Source: Patiria miniata (lineage: Eukaryota > Echinodermata > Asteroidea > Valvatida > Asterinidae). From it: DNA of 64,000 bases. The stretch is taken from positions 25,340,622-25,404,621 of the forward strand of contig NW_024037073.1 in assembly GCF_015706575.1 (NCBI RefSeq), read 5' to 3'. The notes under the pieces are model-generated. The model did not search any database. It had not been told where the DNA came from and saw only the letters and a list, made by a program, of their open reading frames with translations. The translations under genes and the position numbers were made by a program. Of the stretch, positions 34,650 to 44,780 are shown piece by piece; positions within the stretch are counted from its first letter, which is position 1; every line of letters starts with the position of its first letter.

Positions 34650-36330
34650 ATCAGTCTGAAGTCTGAAGGCAAAGTATAAGTTGTCCCCAGAGTATAAATA
34701 ATTGCAGCTGAAACGTTCAGTGAGTTCAGAATGAAAAAAAATGGCAGTATTGATGATAACCATACAGAGGACCTTGCCTGCTCGCTTGGGACAATTTGGC
34801 AACTGTGCTGATTGCTTGCACACTTTAACTACTACAAAGATGTACAAAGCAAGAGTGGCTACCAAACAGGTAGTGTTGGTAACGAAATTAATCCAAAAAA
34901 TGATGTCTTTAAAGACAGTCTCTGGCAAGAATATAGGAATCACACCAACAATAATTGTTGGCACCCAGAGTCCTGCTGATATCTTTGCTGCTCGAGATTT
35001 AGAGGCTTTTTCCTTGAATGTCAGAGGATTACGCACTGCAGAGAATCCCTCAGCTGCTATGATCTCTACAAAATAACTAGAAACAATAACAAATATGTAA
35101 TTGAATCCCAGGACATACCCTTATTTTGTTTTACCGTTTTGGATTTCCTCAAAAACAAAAACCGTGAACGAACTATTGACCGTTTTGTCATTTTACAGTT
35201 TTGTAAAACGGTCAAACGGTATTAAGTCGACACACAAAAAATACTTTTTGCTGTTGTTTTTAATTGTAGAAAGCGTTAAACGGTTAGTTGCTTTATTTTT
35301 AGAGTGTTGTTTTACAAAATCATGACAATGACAAAACGGTCAATAGTCTTGCCGACCAACTTTTTTGGATTTAGGTTTGGCAATTAAGCAATGCTCCAAG
35401 GAATGTTAATGCGTCCTTGGGATTGAGTCATTGCCTGGGCCCTCCTTACATTTTCGTTCTCACAACAGAATTTGCGAATTAGCTATTGAAGAGCCACGTC
35501 GACTTAAACTCCAATTTCCTTCAAAATATCTGCAACTTCATCTAACGTCTTACCATCCTGTATCCATTGTGAAAAGTAAAAGTGCCCTCCCTTGCAGTTT
35601 TCCAGCGCCATTTTTGCTTGCAACTCTTTAAGCCCCACCAACTGAATCACATGAGAAGGGGTCAGGGTCCGCGCCAGGAATCACACCACGCATTAATTAT
35701 GCCGAGCCAACACTCGTGTAAAGCAGGGTCCCCCTCCACCCCCTTGCCCACCGCCACAAAATGCACCACGGACTGTTAACTATGACACTAAAATAAAAAA
35801 ACAGTGTGTATTCAATACTGACCGTTTTGCTGTTTTTCAAAGTTATTTGTGTAAAACTGTAAAACAAAAATAATGGATCGTTGTGCTATGATGAATTTTC
35901 CTAAACTTATAAAACGGATAAACCGTATTTATCTTAATACTGTTTGTCGTTTTATAAAACTGTAAAACGACAAAACAGTCAATGGTTCGTTTACTGTTTT
36001 TGTTTTTGAGGAAATCCAAAACGGTAAAACGAAATAACGGTATGTCCCGGGATTTATTTGACACTCTGGAATGCTTTGTACACTTGGGATGAACACAATA
36101 CAAATATATATTGAGTCATAAGGAAGAGCAAGTCAGCCACAGCCAGATTGGATAAGTAGATGTTGATGATTGTACGCATTGACTTCACTCGAATGACTGT
36201 GAAGAGAAGTTTAAGAGGAGGCCGATTGGTGCATTGATTTCAGTAATTAACCATGGTATTTGTTAATTTCTTTTATGAGTCTTGATAAAGTTCTCAAGGT
36301 GCTTTTCAACTTCATCGTTCTCCATATACA
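34650..36330 (-). pseudogene. class A GPCR pseudogene (paralogue of 44781-46262)
   Basis: The N-terminal and TM1-TM2 part (about 36330-36060) and the TM3-TM6 part (about 35095-34650) match the intact gene at 44781-46262. The clearest block reads RNPLTFKEKASKSRAAKIS, ISAGLWVPTIIVGV and NCPKRAGKVLCMVIINTA. It is split by a 949-bp MITE (35105-36053), has frame disruptions in TM1-TM3 and just after TM6, and lacks TM7 and the long C-terminal tail. It is antisense within the TRMT2A-like intron. Clearly non-functional as a receptor. Confidence 0.9.
35105..36053. mobile_element. MITE interrupting the GPCR pseudogene
   Basis: Long inverted arms (about 150 bp): ATCCCAGGACATACC...GTTTTACCGTTTTGGATTTC and the inverse at the right end. 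The flanks gtaattga (35097-35104) and ttatttga (36054-36061) are 6/8 identical. Comparison with the intact paralogue shows that only one of them belongs to the original gene, supporting an 8-bp duplication since mutated (hAT-like). The centre (35340-35780) is unique and non-coding. Confidence 0.82.
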
Positions 36331-36624
36331 ACATTTGATTCAGATGTAGCAAAGAGTGTTCTGTCCTATTTCAAGATCACTCCAGTTTTATACTAACAGC
36401 GAATATAAGACCTGGAGCAATGTGTAATTGAAATAAAAAGCTTCTGCATTTTTTCCCCTTAGTGTTTCTTTATCTCTAAGATTTGTAAGGATAAGTTCTT
36501 TGTTCCTTGTTTTGAATGCATACTAAACCAAAGTTGACATTAGAGTTTCACAGTTGACTTTGGCATACTTTTTTACATGTTCATTGTGTAATCCGTCACT
36601 AAGGTTTTGCTCAAATCTAGGTTA

Positions 36625-36935
36625 TGCCAAAAAAAAGAGGTTTTTTTTCAATGAAAGATGATGTCTCAAAACCGCCAAACTCAACGGTTTGACTGGAATC
36701 CTGCTGCTGCACAATTTTAACGTGTTTTTAGATGGGGTTATGGTCGAGAAGAAGCTTTATGTGGCCTCTCTGGACTCCCATACATTTGCACTAAGTTTAG
36801 TCGGGCACCATTTGCAGTCATCAGCCGACATTTGAAGCAACAAACCAGGTAAAAAAAAAAAAAAAATAGCCGCGTCGCCACACCACTTTTTGGGCAAGCT
36901 CCATACCAGAAACTGGAGACTTTTTTTTTGGCCTT
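36625..36935. repeat. interspersed repeat, copy 1 (pair with 52470-52845)
   Basis: It shares tggtttgactggaatcctgc-type, gggcaccatttgcagtcatc and gggcaagctccataccagaa boxes in the same order with the copy at 52.5 kb. Copy 2 keeps an inverted ctccagtttctggtat at its left end, suggesting a MITE. Confidence 0.7.
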
Positions 36936-37847
36936 TCTTTAAAAAAGGTGAAATGGCACTCTGCACTTTTTACATGTAGAGTTTTGCAGCTCATAAAAGA
37001 TCACAGACATAACGTAACGCTTGAATTATCTGTAACTGAATAAAATTAGATGCAGATCAAAAAATGACACAAAATCTTTCAGGTCGTTCACTACATTTTG
37101 CTTACAACATATTTATTTATTTCTCACATATAGAAACTTGACACAAGCTTTAGATTTGGTGTTTGGATAATCAAGAAAGACATTTAAAATACAGATACAA
37201 CTGCATCAACAAAGATTTGAAACCATGGAATTCCTACACTGTCTTGCTTGAAATTGAAAGTGTACTTAGATTTCTGCTATCAAATGTTATACTAAGAAAT
37301 TACCCATGATTGGCTCCCGTCCGTACATTATTGATACTGATTGTGAGGGGGGGGGGGGGGGACCAGCCCATCCAGCAAGAACAGAAATTATGTTTGGCAG
37401 CCAATAATTTAGAATTGTAAAGTAATAATTCAATAACTGAACGTGAGCCTTTTTGTGTTTAATGTTTCATTCAAAAGTGAGTAACTTTTGTATTGCTTGA
37501 AAAATAGCAGATTGGTAAAGAAATATATTTTTCGGGATGAAACTTGAAAATTCAGTACCTCATCTGGCATTTGTTGAGCAAAACTGTTATGTGGACAGTT
37601 TTCCTTGTTTTTTTTCCTAGAAGGTACAGCATTAAAGGTGGCATGTCTGTGTAGAGTGTGTGTGCGATTCACAGTTTCAGATGATTCTTATTTTATCTGA
37701 TAAACTGTCTAAGTTGAACACATTACCCTCATTGTTTCAAGTTTAATCTTTAATTTGCTCATGCACTACCAGAACTATGTACATTGTACTGTAGTTAGAA
37801 GAATGGTTGTATGTAGAAAGATGACAAGTTCCACACCCAATCCATTA
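36936..37847. other. no gene seen (intron of TRMT2A-like locus)
   Basis: A+T-rich. A G-run lies at 37348-37361. I looked here for the missing RRM exon and did not find one. Confidence 0.4.
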
Positions 37848-37977
37848 CCCTTTGGAGATACGGTGGACACAATACGAGGGCTCTATTTGGTTTGGGTCTA
37901 AGTCTATTGCATAAGTTACCCCAATATACCCAAATCAAATAACACCCTTGTATTGTGTCTGCCATATCGCAAAAGGC
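37848..37977. mobile_element. small MITE (130 bp)
   Basis: CCCTTTGGAGATACGG...GACACAATACGAGGG at the left is mirrored by ccttgtattgtgtc-gccatatcgcaaaagg at the right, with inner ttggtttgggt / acccaaatcaaa. It lies 90 bp upstream of a TRMT2A-like exon. Confidence 0.65.
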
Positions 37978-38065
37978 TTAGAGCAGTTGAGCTATTCACT
38001 TTTTCCAAAATTGTTAAGACTCTGGAATACTGAATGTGCTTTTCACATCTTTTCCCAATCTACAG

Positions 38066-38215
38066 GTTAAACAACATGGTGACTCCACTGTGGAACCAGC
38101 CGTATGAGGACCAGCTATCCACCAAATAGACCAACACCAGGGAGTTTCTGAGGAATTTATCCAAGATGCTGCAACGGAACATTGGGGAGATGTCTCCGTG
38201 GCTGAAGCAACAAAG
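38066..38215 (+). pseudogene. TRMT2A: TRMT2A-like exon with an in-frame stop
   Basis: The exon follows a cccaatctacag acceptor and ends AAAG|GTGAGC. One frame reads MVTPLWNQPYEDQLSTK, stop, TNTREFLRNLSKMLQRNIGE, MSPWLKQQ. Human TRMT2A has VTPLWTVPYAEQLERKQ then LPWLLEQRH at the same place, which identifies the exon. The TAG at 38127-38129 falls where the human protein has Gln, so one base change (CAG to TAG) explains it. Because every other position reads well and the splice sites are intact, this is a recent loss, a sequence error or, less likely, read-through. Confidence 0.78.
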
Positions 38216-38544
38216 GTGAGCTACTCACCAAAGACACAGGATGGTTGTGGGCCAGAATGGAAATGTGATCTTCCTTGACAAGAAACTGTTTCCAGACACA
38301 GTTTTCTGGCAAGTGAACTTACATGTACAGCTGCCCTGAAATTTCGTTAAAAGTCCAGAAAAAGATGCCTCATTTTTCTTGAGAATCAATTAAAACTCAG
38401 CAAAGTTTTAGCCAACTTCTGTAATAAACTTCCTTTCCACACACAAAAGTCCCAAAGATTAAAGGGGGGGGGGGGGGGAGGAAGTTGGTAAAAAAAATGT
38501 TTACAAACAAAATGCAAAAAAATGAACATAAAACCAAAACTTCA

Positions 38545-39005
38545 CAATTCATAAGCTGCTCGAATGGGACTCGCACCAACAATCTCCTGCTTCCTAGTGC
38601 AGATGTCTCAACTACTTGACCACCAGGCTTGCTGGGGTTGGCTGGCTGGTCCCAATCTGATATAGCAGGTGCCACAATCAATGAGTTTCATTAATTGTTT
38701 ACGTAGGGGAATGTGAATGTGAATACCTGGTTTTGACCTTCACCAATGTAAATTTGAATGCACTGAATATTCAGTGCTGTCTGAGAGCTTACGAGCAAAG
38801 ATTCTTCCAGCTTGCTTGGGTGGGATATGAACCCATGACCTCCTGCTTACTAGTGCAGACATCTTAACCACTCAATAACAGAGCTTGCAAAGGTTAGTGG
38901 GCCAGTTTGAATCGTGTGTATATATGGCTTTGGTTACCACAAGAAATTCACAAGCCTGTTGGAGTGGGATTCGAACCCACACCCTCATGTTGAATAGTGC
39001 ACTCT
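38545..39005 (-). mobile_element. cluster of three tRNA-derived SINE copies
   Basis: Three minus-strand tRNA-Ser-like heads in a row: 38555-38650 (cgaatgggactcgcaccaac, tcctagtgcag), 38810-38900 (tgggatatgaacccatgacc, ctagtgcag) and a partial one at 38955-39005 (tgggattcgaacccacaccc). The middle copy has the SINE tail (cttcaccaatgta, attcagtgctgtctgag). G-run and flanks at 38460-38545 are simple sequence. The third runs into the acceptor region of the next TRMT2A-like exon. Confidence 0.8.
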
Positions 39006-39020
39006 TCATTTGATTGACAG

Positions 39021-39069
39021 GAAGAACCACAGTGGGATGGCATGTGAGTTGGAGCCAATTAAGCCATCG
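39021..39069 (+). CDS. TRMT2A: TRMT2A-like, 49-nt exon
   Basis: Bounded by gattgacag and TCG|GTGAGT. With two bases from 38066-38215 it reads R-KNHSGMACELEPIKPS, matching the human segment RHKHNKACCPLEGVRPS. Phase fits on both sides, which is strong support for so small an exon. The upstream intron edge overlaps a SINE fragment. Confidence 0.7.
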
Positions 39070-39091
39070 GTGAGTAAGCTAGGTTACAAAT

Positions 39092-41218
39092 CGTCGCATA
39101 TCTGACGAACCGACAAATACGCGCGATTACGCGTTAACGCAATTCTGCGAAAAACGCGTTTAAAGTTGAACACATTTTACGTGTCCCTTTTCGATGCTAC
39201 TTTCCCCTTTTGTACATTCTTAATTTATTCAAGGTAGTTATTTGATTGTTAAAATATATCTATTAATTTGTTTTTTGCTCGTAAGACTAAAGGTTTGTCT
39301 AATTTTTGCTGTGAAACTTATTCGTCACTTCGCGAGATAGATTTAAACGTCATTGTGCTTATTCGCCACGTAAAAATGTCTAATTCGTCACTTTGTAAGA
39401 TAACATTTTGACTGTGCGCGCGTTTTTGCATCACAAATCCATTGCATATTCGTCACTTCTTTACAACACTACGCGCATTTTCAAAGAAATGTGTATGTTT
39501 TACAAACATTATATATTTTCTTTTAAGGAAAAAATATGGTAACACTTAAACCCCACGTTCAAATCCAAGTACTTGCTATAATGTTTTAATAATATACATT
39601 AGCCTAATAAAAAAGTTATTAAAAAGGAAAATATCTCGAATGGACGCAACAAAATAGTAGGAACACAAAACTGTGAATGCGAACTAACGACGAACAACAC
39701 TATTTATTCATTCATTCATGTAAGACAGCAATTGTTTTAAAAACAATCAGTTTTGTCTCAAAATCCCGTAATTATTGTCTTCCAGGGTACAATAATCTCA
39801 GTAACGGCTTGTTATCCTTAGGCATTCTGCTTTCATTAGCCGCTTAAAGGGCTCCGTTTTCGAGAATACAAAACCTGTATCTCGAAATGCAGTATTTTGG
39901 GTATCCTATAAAACGTCGTCTTTGAAAGAAAGTGTACCGCACACGATGAAATAATTTATATTTTTATTTCATCTTCCTAATCATCACTCACCAGCTAGGG
40001 CACACGTTATTTCAGTATAGGCTCATTTCAATGAGGTTTTTCTGCTCTAATTAGCCACTTAAAGAGTGTTTTGGGTTTCCTTAAAAATGCCGTCTTTGAA
40101 CGAAAATCTACAAATAAAACATATTTTTATGTCATCATCCTAAGCATCACATTCCTTGGCACTCTTCATTTTCATTGTGGGCTTATTCCCATGAGGTCTT
40201 ATGCTCAAATTAGCCACTTAAAGGGGTTCCATTTTCGAGAATATCTCGAAATGCAGTATTTCGGTCTCCCATTGAACGCAGTTTTTAAAGAAAGTGTACC
40301 GCACATGTTTTAAATAAATAATATTTTCATTTAATAATCCTATTTTCAACTTCTAGGGTGCACTTCAGTTCAGTATTGGTTTATTCCAATAATGTATTCT
40401 GCTTTAAGTAGCCGCTTAAATGGACTCCGTCGAAATGCAGTCATAATGCTTTCCTATGAAACGCCGTTTATGAAAGAAAGTGGACCGCACGTTTAAAAAA
40501 AAATATCCTAATTTTCATCCCCTAGGAGGCACTTCATTTCAGTATGGGCTGATTAAAATGAGGTTTTCAGCTCTTATTAGCCACTTAAAGGGGACCGTTT
40601 TCGAGATTTTCTCGAAATGCAGTAGACCTTTTGTGGAATTCCTATAAAACGCCGGTTTTGAAGGAAAGTATATCGCACGTTTTAAATGAATCCCAGTCTG
40701 TATAAGCCTGTCCGTCGCGCAGTCCTAGCCTAGTACATTTTGTGCTCCGTTCATTTTAGGATTACAACTCTACATACACAAAATTACATAAAGGTGAAGT
40801 AGTAACGGTTATCTCTTTTTAGACATCATTATAATGTTGCAGCGCCGTTAGTTTGTTTTGAAAGCTGACGGAAAGCGCGCGAAACAGAAGATCCCTGGTT
40901 CCCTCATACGACATGCAATTATTAAGACGGGTGTGTGCGTAACCAATGAATAACTGGTTATTCGTCACTTCGTCAGATACTGGATGCGCGCTGTTCTGAT
41001 ATGACCAAGCGTCGAATAATTTATTCGTCAGTTCGCAAGACAATTTTTTTCCAATATGTGCCGATTCGTCACTTAGTGGGTTTCGGAACAACAAAAATGA
41101 AGTGTTTTCATGAATTAAAACCTAAAAATCTGAAAATTCGAATATTTTTAACCCTAAAACTCAATTAATAAAAAAAACTCCAAAATGACCGATTCGTCAC
41201 TTCGTCCGATATGCGACG
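39092..41218. mobile_element. 2.1-kb inverted-repeat element with internal tandem repeats
   Basis: CGTCGCATATCTGACGAA at 39092 is mirrored by TTCGTCCGATATGCGACG ending at 41218, with AAAT on both sides (39088-39091, 41219-41222) as a possible 4-bp target duplication. Near both ends attcgtcacttcg-type words recur (39320-39480, 40960-41070). The centre (39840-40690) holds about five tandem units of ~185 bp around ccacttaaagg, tctcgaaatgcagta and gaaagtgtaccgcac. No transposase is recognised. Confidence 0.65.
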
Positions 41219-41528
41219 AAATATTTGTTGATAAAAATATAGATTTTATTTAAATTTATTTGTAGTATTGTGAATGATTTTATGAATTATAATCTCAATG
41301 ATAGTTCACATTGGCACATAGTGTTAGGTTAGCTTGACTGGTGTGATCTTTGAACTCGGGTAGATAGATAGATAGAGTCACCTTACTTGTACTAAATTTA
41401 TATTTCAACCTGGATTTCTTGTTAGATAAACTATACAGCATGTGAATCTTTTGTGGGGTAAATATTCCTGACATTGGAGATGTCTGATTTGTTCCTTTCA
41501 TTTTCATTGTTTGTTTTCACACCTACAG

Positions 41529-41592
41529 CCAGTATTAGAGAGTTATCGCAACAAGTGTGAGTTTACCATCGGCAAGAGTGTAGATGGCATCG
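41529..41592 (+). CDS. TRMT2A: TRMT2A-like exon (YRNKCEF motif)
   Basis: Follows cacctacag and ends ATCG|GTGAGT. It reads PVLESYRNKCEFTIGKSVDG; human TRMT2A has SPQQTEYRNKCEFLVGVGVDG. Phase joins exon 39021-39069 upstream and 41853 downstream exactly. YRNKCEF is the hallmark of this methyltransferase family, N-terminal to the SAM-binding fold. Confidence 0.82.
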
Positions 41593-41852
41593 GTGAGTGA
41601 AACTGGCATTTATTTTTAGTTATCCAACCTCTTCATTTTTTTGTATGTATCCGCTCCGTTCACAAGCACCCCCTCGCCTGGATATAAAGTGTGCACACAT
41701 GTACATAATGTGCCTGTTATGAAAACCGCAACAGAAAGTTTCGGGAATTTTTTTTCTCAGTTATTCCCCAAATTTCTTGTCAGGTCTTCATGAAACTTGG
41801 CCTGGGTAAATTGTGCAAAAGTTTCAGTTTCATGTCTTATTTTCATTGACAG

Positions 41853-41892
41853 ATAACACTGTTGGTTTCCGGCTTGGCGCTTACAAAAGCAA
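41853..41892 (+). CDS. TRMT2A: TRMT2A-like exon (DNTVGFRLGAYK), last recognised
   Basis: Follows tttcattgacag. Joined to the previous exon it reads DNTVGFRLGAYK, as in human DNTVGCRLGKYKGGTC. A GTATTT donor-like site follows at 41893; reading through gives an unrelated frame to 42190, so the true 3' edge is uncertain. No exon for the SAM-binding and catalytic part was found further on, where the duplicated segment begins at 42425. The locus appears truncated here. Confidence 0.72.
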
Positions 41893-42424
41893 GTATTTTC
41901 ACAGAGGTTTCCATTTTGCAAAAGCCGTAGATAAGCGTTCATGTTTGATTGGATCAGCTGTGGAGGGGCGTGGCCCATTAGTAGCCAATGCTGATCAATT
42001 CCAACCAATCAGAATGCAACACACAGAAAGATTGACAGGTGTACATATTGTGCATTGTCTAATATGTCTGTCAGGAATTAATTATTGGAAAGAAACAAGC
42101 CACAAAAGACTTAAACCCTTGTCATCCCCTTTGCTGACCAATATGTTGGCTTACTTTTGTGGCATGAATATTGAGGGTATATGTTTGTAATTCCAACATT
42201 GTCCAGCAAGCTCTTTTACTCAGTAGGGATTTTTCAACAATTACATTTGTACAAGCAAGAATTAGGTTTTAAATAAAAAAAATCAGGAAAATCACTGTTT
42301 GTTTAAATGTTGCTAGTGTACACTTTTATTTATCTTATCACTGATCTTGCTTTTACACGCAAATTTGTTTGCCCTATAAAAAGTATGTGACATTTAGAAA
42401 CATGGTTTGCCCTGCAATTTTTTT
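41893..42424. other. no further TRMT2A exon seen
   Basis: An open plus-strand frame continues past the exon to 42190 but has no similarity I recognise to the methyltransferase. Probably intron or flank. Confidence 0.35.
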
Positions 42425-43573
42425 CCTAAGTATTACTAGGTATCAGAAAGACGTAAGAGCTCAAACACTGATTTGGTGATAGTACATTTCTGTATTATTT
42501 GTGTTTAGAGTTTTAAATTACACAAGGAAATTGCAGCTTTAATGAACATATAAAAAGCAGCAATTCCTCGGATACTGTGCAAATTAAGATACATCTTGTA
42601 CGATGCTAACTTTACAACGACATTCATATTTCACAGCATTGATTTTTCAATTTCCCAAATTTGAAGTACCCTTGAGTCCATCTAAGAGAAATATCAGAAT
42701 ATTGCTTTGCATTTAAACATCATACAGACATGGAGCTTATAATGTAATACAACAGACCAGTGGTGCTACACAGAATATGTACAATTATAGAGCATGCAAG
42801 TCTCGCCAGTTCACATTCACTTTTCATGTAAACATCTTGGTGCCAAACACTGACTAGTCTGGCCACAGACTCCCGTCTTTGAATTCAACCAATGAATGGA
42901 TGTGGAGGTCAACATTTTTTCAATTTACTAAAGTAATCAACTTGCAATATTGTTTTAATGTGTTGGAAATTGGAATAATGATTTCTTGTTCAGAACCCAT
43001 TCTTTGCCCTTGACTGGATAAACCTACATGTAGTAAAATCACCTAGGTTTTTGAGGGCAAGTTGCATGCTCTATTGACAGAAGTGGAGTCGAAATTGCTG
43101 ACTTTAACTATCAACCAGCTAGTAGCTGTGAAGACACCTTTGATACACCAGACTTAAATTCCATACTGTACATCTAAAGCCTACAATGGTCTCGTATGTG
43201 CTCTGCAGCAAAACGTCTATTCAATTGGATTTCTCGTTGCTAAAGATAGAATTCAAGAAAGTTTGTACAAATATTTTACACTTTATTTGGTTTTCAAAAA
43301 GTATTTGGTATTTGTATTTGGAATCAGATGCTCCTAATGCATAACTTGCAACTTTGTTGATCTGTTACTTAGGCTGTGTCTGAAACAGGCTTCTAGAGCT
43401 ATGGCTACGGCTATTGTCAGGTTGTTCCCATGTAACTGTAATGGATGAAGACCTAGACAATAGCCATAGACATCTCACTTGCTCATATTAGACTTTAAAA
43501 TAAAATAGCAATTTAGTCGTTTTTTCTTCTCTAATCGGAGTTGGTCTTTTTAATCTGTTCATTTGTGCATCAG

Positions 43574-43732
43574 GTCTTGACCCACAAGAGAACCATTTCA
43601 CCAGCACCTCTGACGTACCGGTGACTGGCGATGCCATAACGGATCCTTACCGCTATCTGACGCAAACAGCACTTCACCTCAGAGATCTTCAAGATTAAGA
43701 TCCAAAACCTCCCAAGACACTTTGGATGTGCG
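43574..43732 (+). pseudogene. second, frameshifted copy of TRMT2A exon 2
   Basis: Same splice context as 27256-27413 (gcatcag acceptor, GCG|GTGAGT donor) but 159 instead of 158 nt. One extra A in acgcaaacagcactt (about 43661-43675) shifts the frame, and GAG became AAG within EIFKI(E). Flanking intron sequence is also shared. Cannot serve as an in-frame exon 2. Confidence 0.85.
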
Positions 43733-44780
43733 GTGAGTTTGCTCTCTAAGCATTCAACCCTTGATAACGATAATCATACAGTTTTGTGCTCTTGTAAGAG
43801 TTCATATTGTGCTCCATGGTTGGGATTTCTTAAGGTCTTTTTATGCATCAGAACTGATTAAAAGGCCATTGAATGAATTTCATTAGCCTCATTTTTATAT
43901 GAAAGTAATGGTTAACAACTAGATACTAGGTAATTTTTTTCCCCAGTTCACTTTTTACAATGCCAGTACACTTTAAGAGTTGTTTCTAATGTAGCTGTGA
44001 AGTTGAACTAGTTGTTTCACATTTACAGCTTTGGGCTTTTCTGTGTAATATGAACCTAACATTCATTGCATTGTGCATTTATACATGTACAAAGCAGTTT
44101 GTACATTAAAGCATCTCATTGGCTGCATCATCATGCCATGTGCTAAATGAGCGCAACAGTCGCATCAAACTCGACCAAAACACTTTTGTAATTTTTTTGT
44201 CATCAAACAGCAGTGGCCCTGAAGTTCCAGCTCATGACATCACTGCACTGTTTCGTGAAAATATTTAATCGCCTGGAACATCCTAAGACTTAAAACGCAG
44301 AGGTGGATTTCATAAAATCAAAAACTGAAATATGTTTCAAAGGCACCTAAAAAATTACATACTTACTGTGGAAAAATGTCGGGTGTATCCTATATGTTAG
44401 TGCCAATATGTGTATATTTTCACACTGAAAAAGTAATAAAAGAAACTTGTTCTTTTAAACATACACGAAAAGCTCATTAAAGTAACAATTAACATAGGCC
44501 CTAATGGGATTTGTAATTTTTGAACCACTTGCATACATACATTGAATGAGTTCCAGCTGTTCGCTTCACTGATAGTTGGTTGCAATCTGCTCTGGGCCTG
44601 CACATTACTGATGTCATGGCAGGTTCAGGTATTGGCAATCTGCTTAACTAAAATACATTTGAACTCCAGCATCCTGTGCTTTCAATATTTCTTGACATCA
44701 AATCTACTTGGCATTTCAGTGAAGAAGATGTATGAAAAAGCCTTAAATCTGCTCTACAGTTAAACACTACACAGCTCCCC

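Larger units (their letters stand above)
26810..36490. repeat. segmental duplication, copy A
   Basis: Similar in order and orientation to 42425-46450. Shared landmarks: gtatcagaaa start; TRMT2A exon 2 with flanks (27190-27960 vs 43520-44260); tttaaacgcacacaaaaacc (28140) vs 44455; agttggttgcaa (34281 vs 44573); the GPCR and its upstream region to about gttttatac (36390 vs 46355). Copy A has grown by a ~6 kb block of insertions at 28205-34276 and a MITE at 35105-36053. Confidence 0.8.

Noticed and set aside
41853-42190. Extended frame after DNTVGFRLGAYK as coding
   Set aside because: Beyond the TRMT2A match the peptide no longer resembles the family; a donor-like GT at 41893 is a better end.
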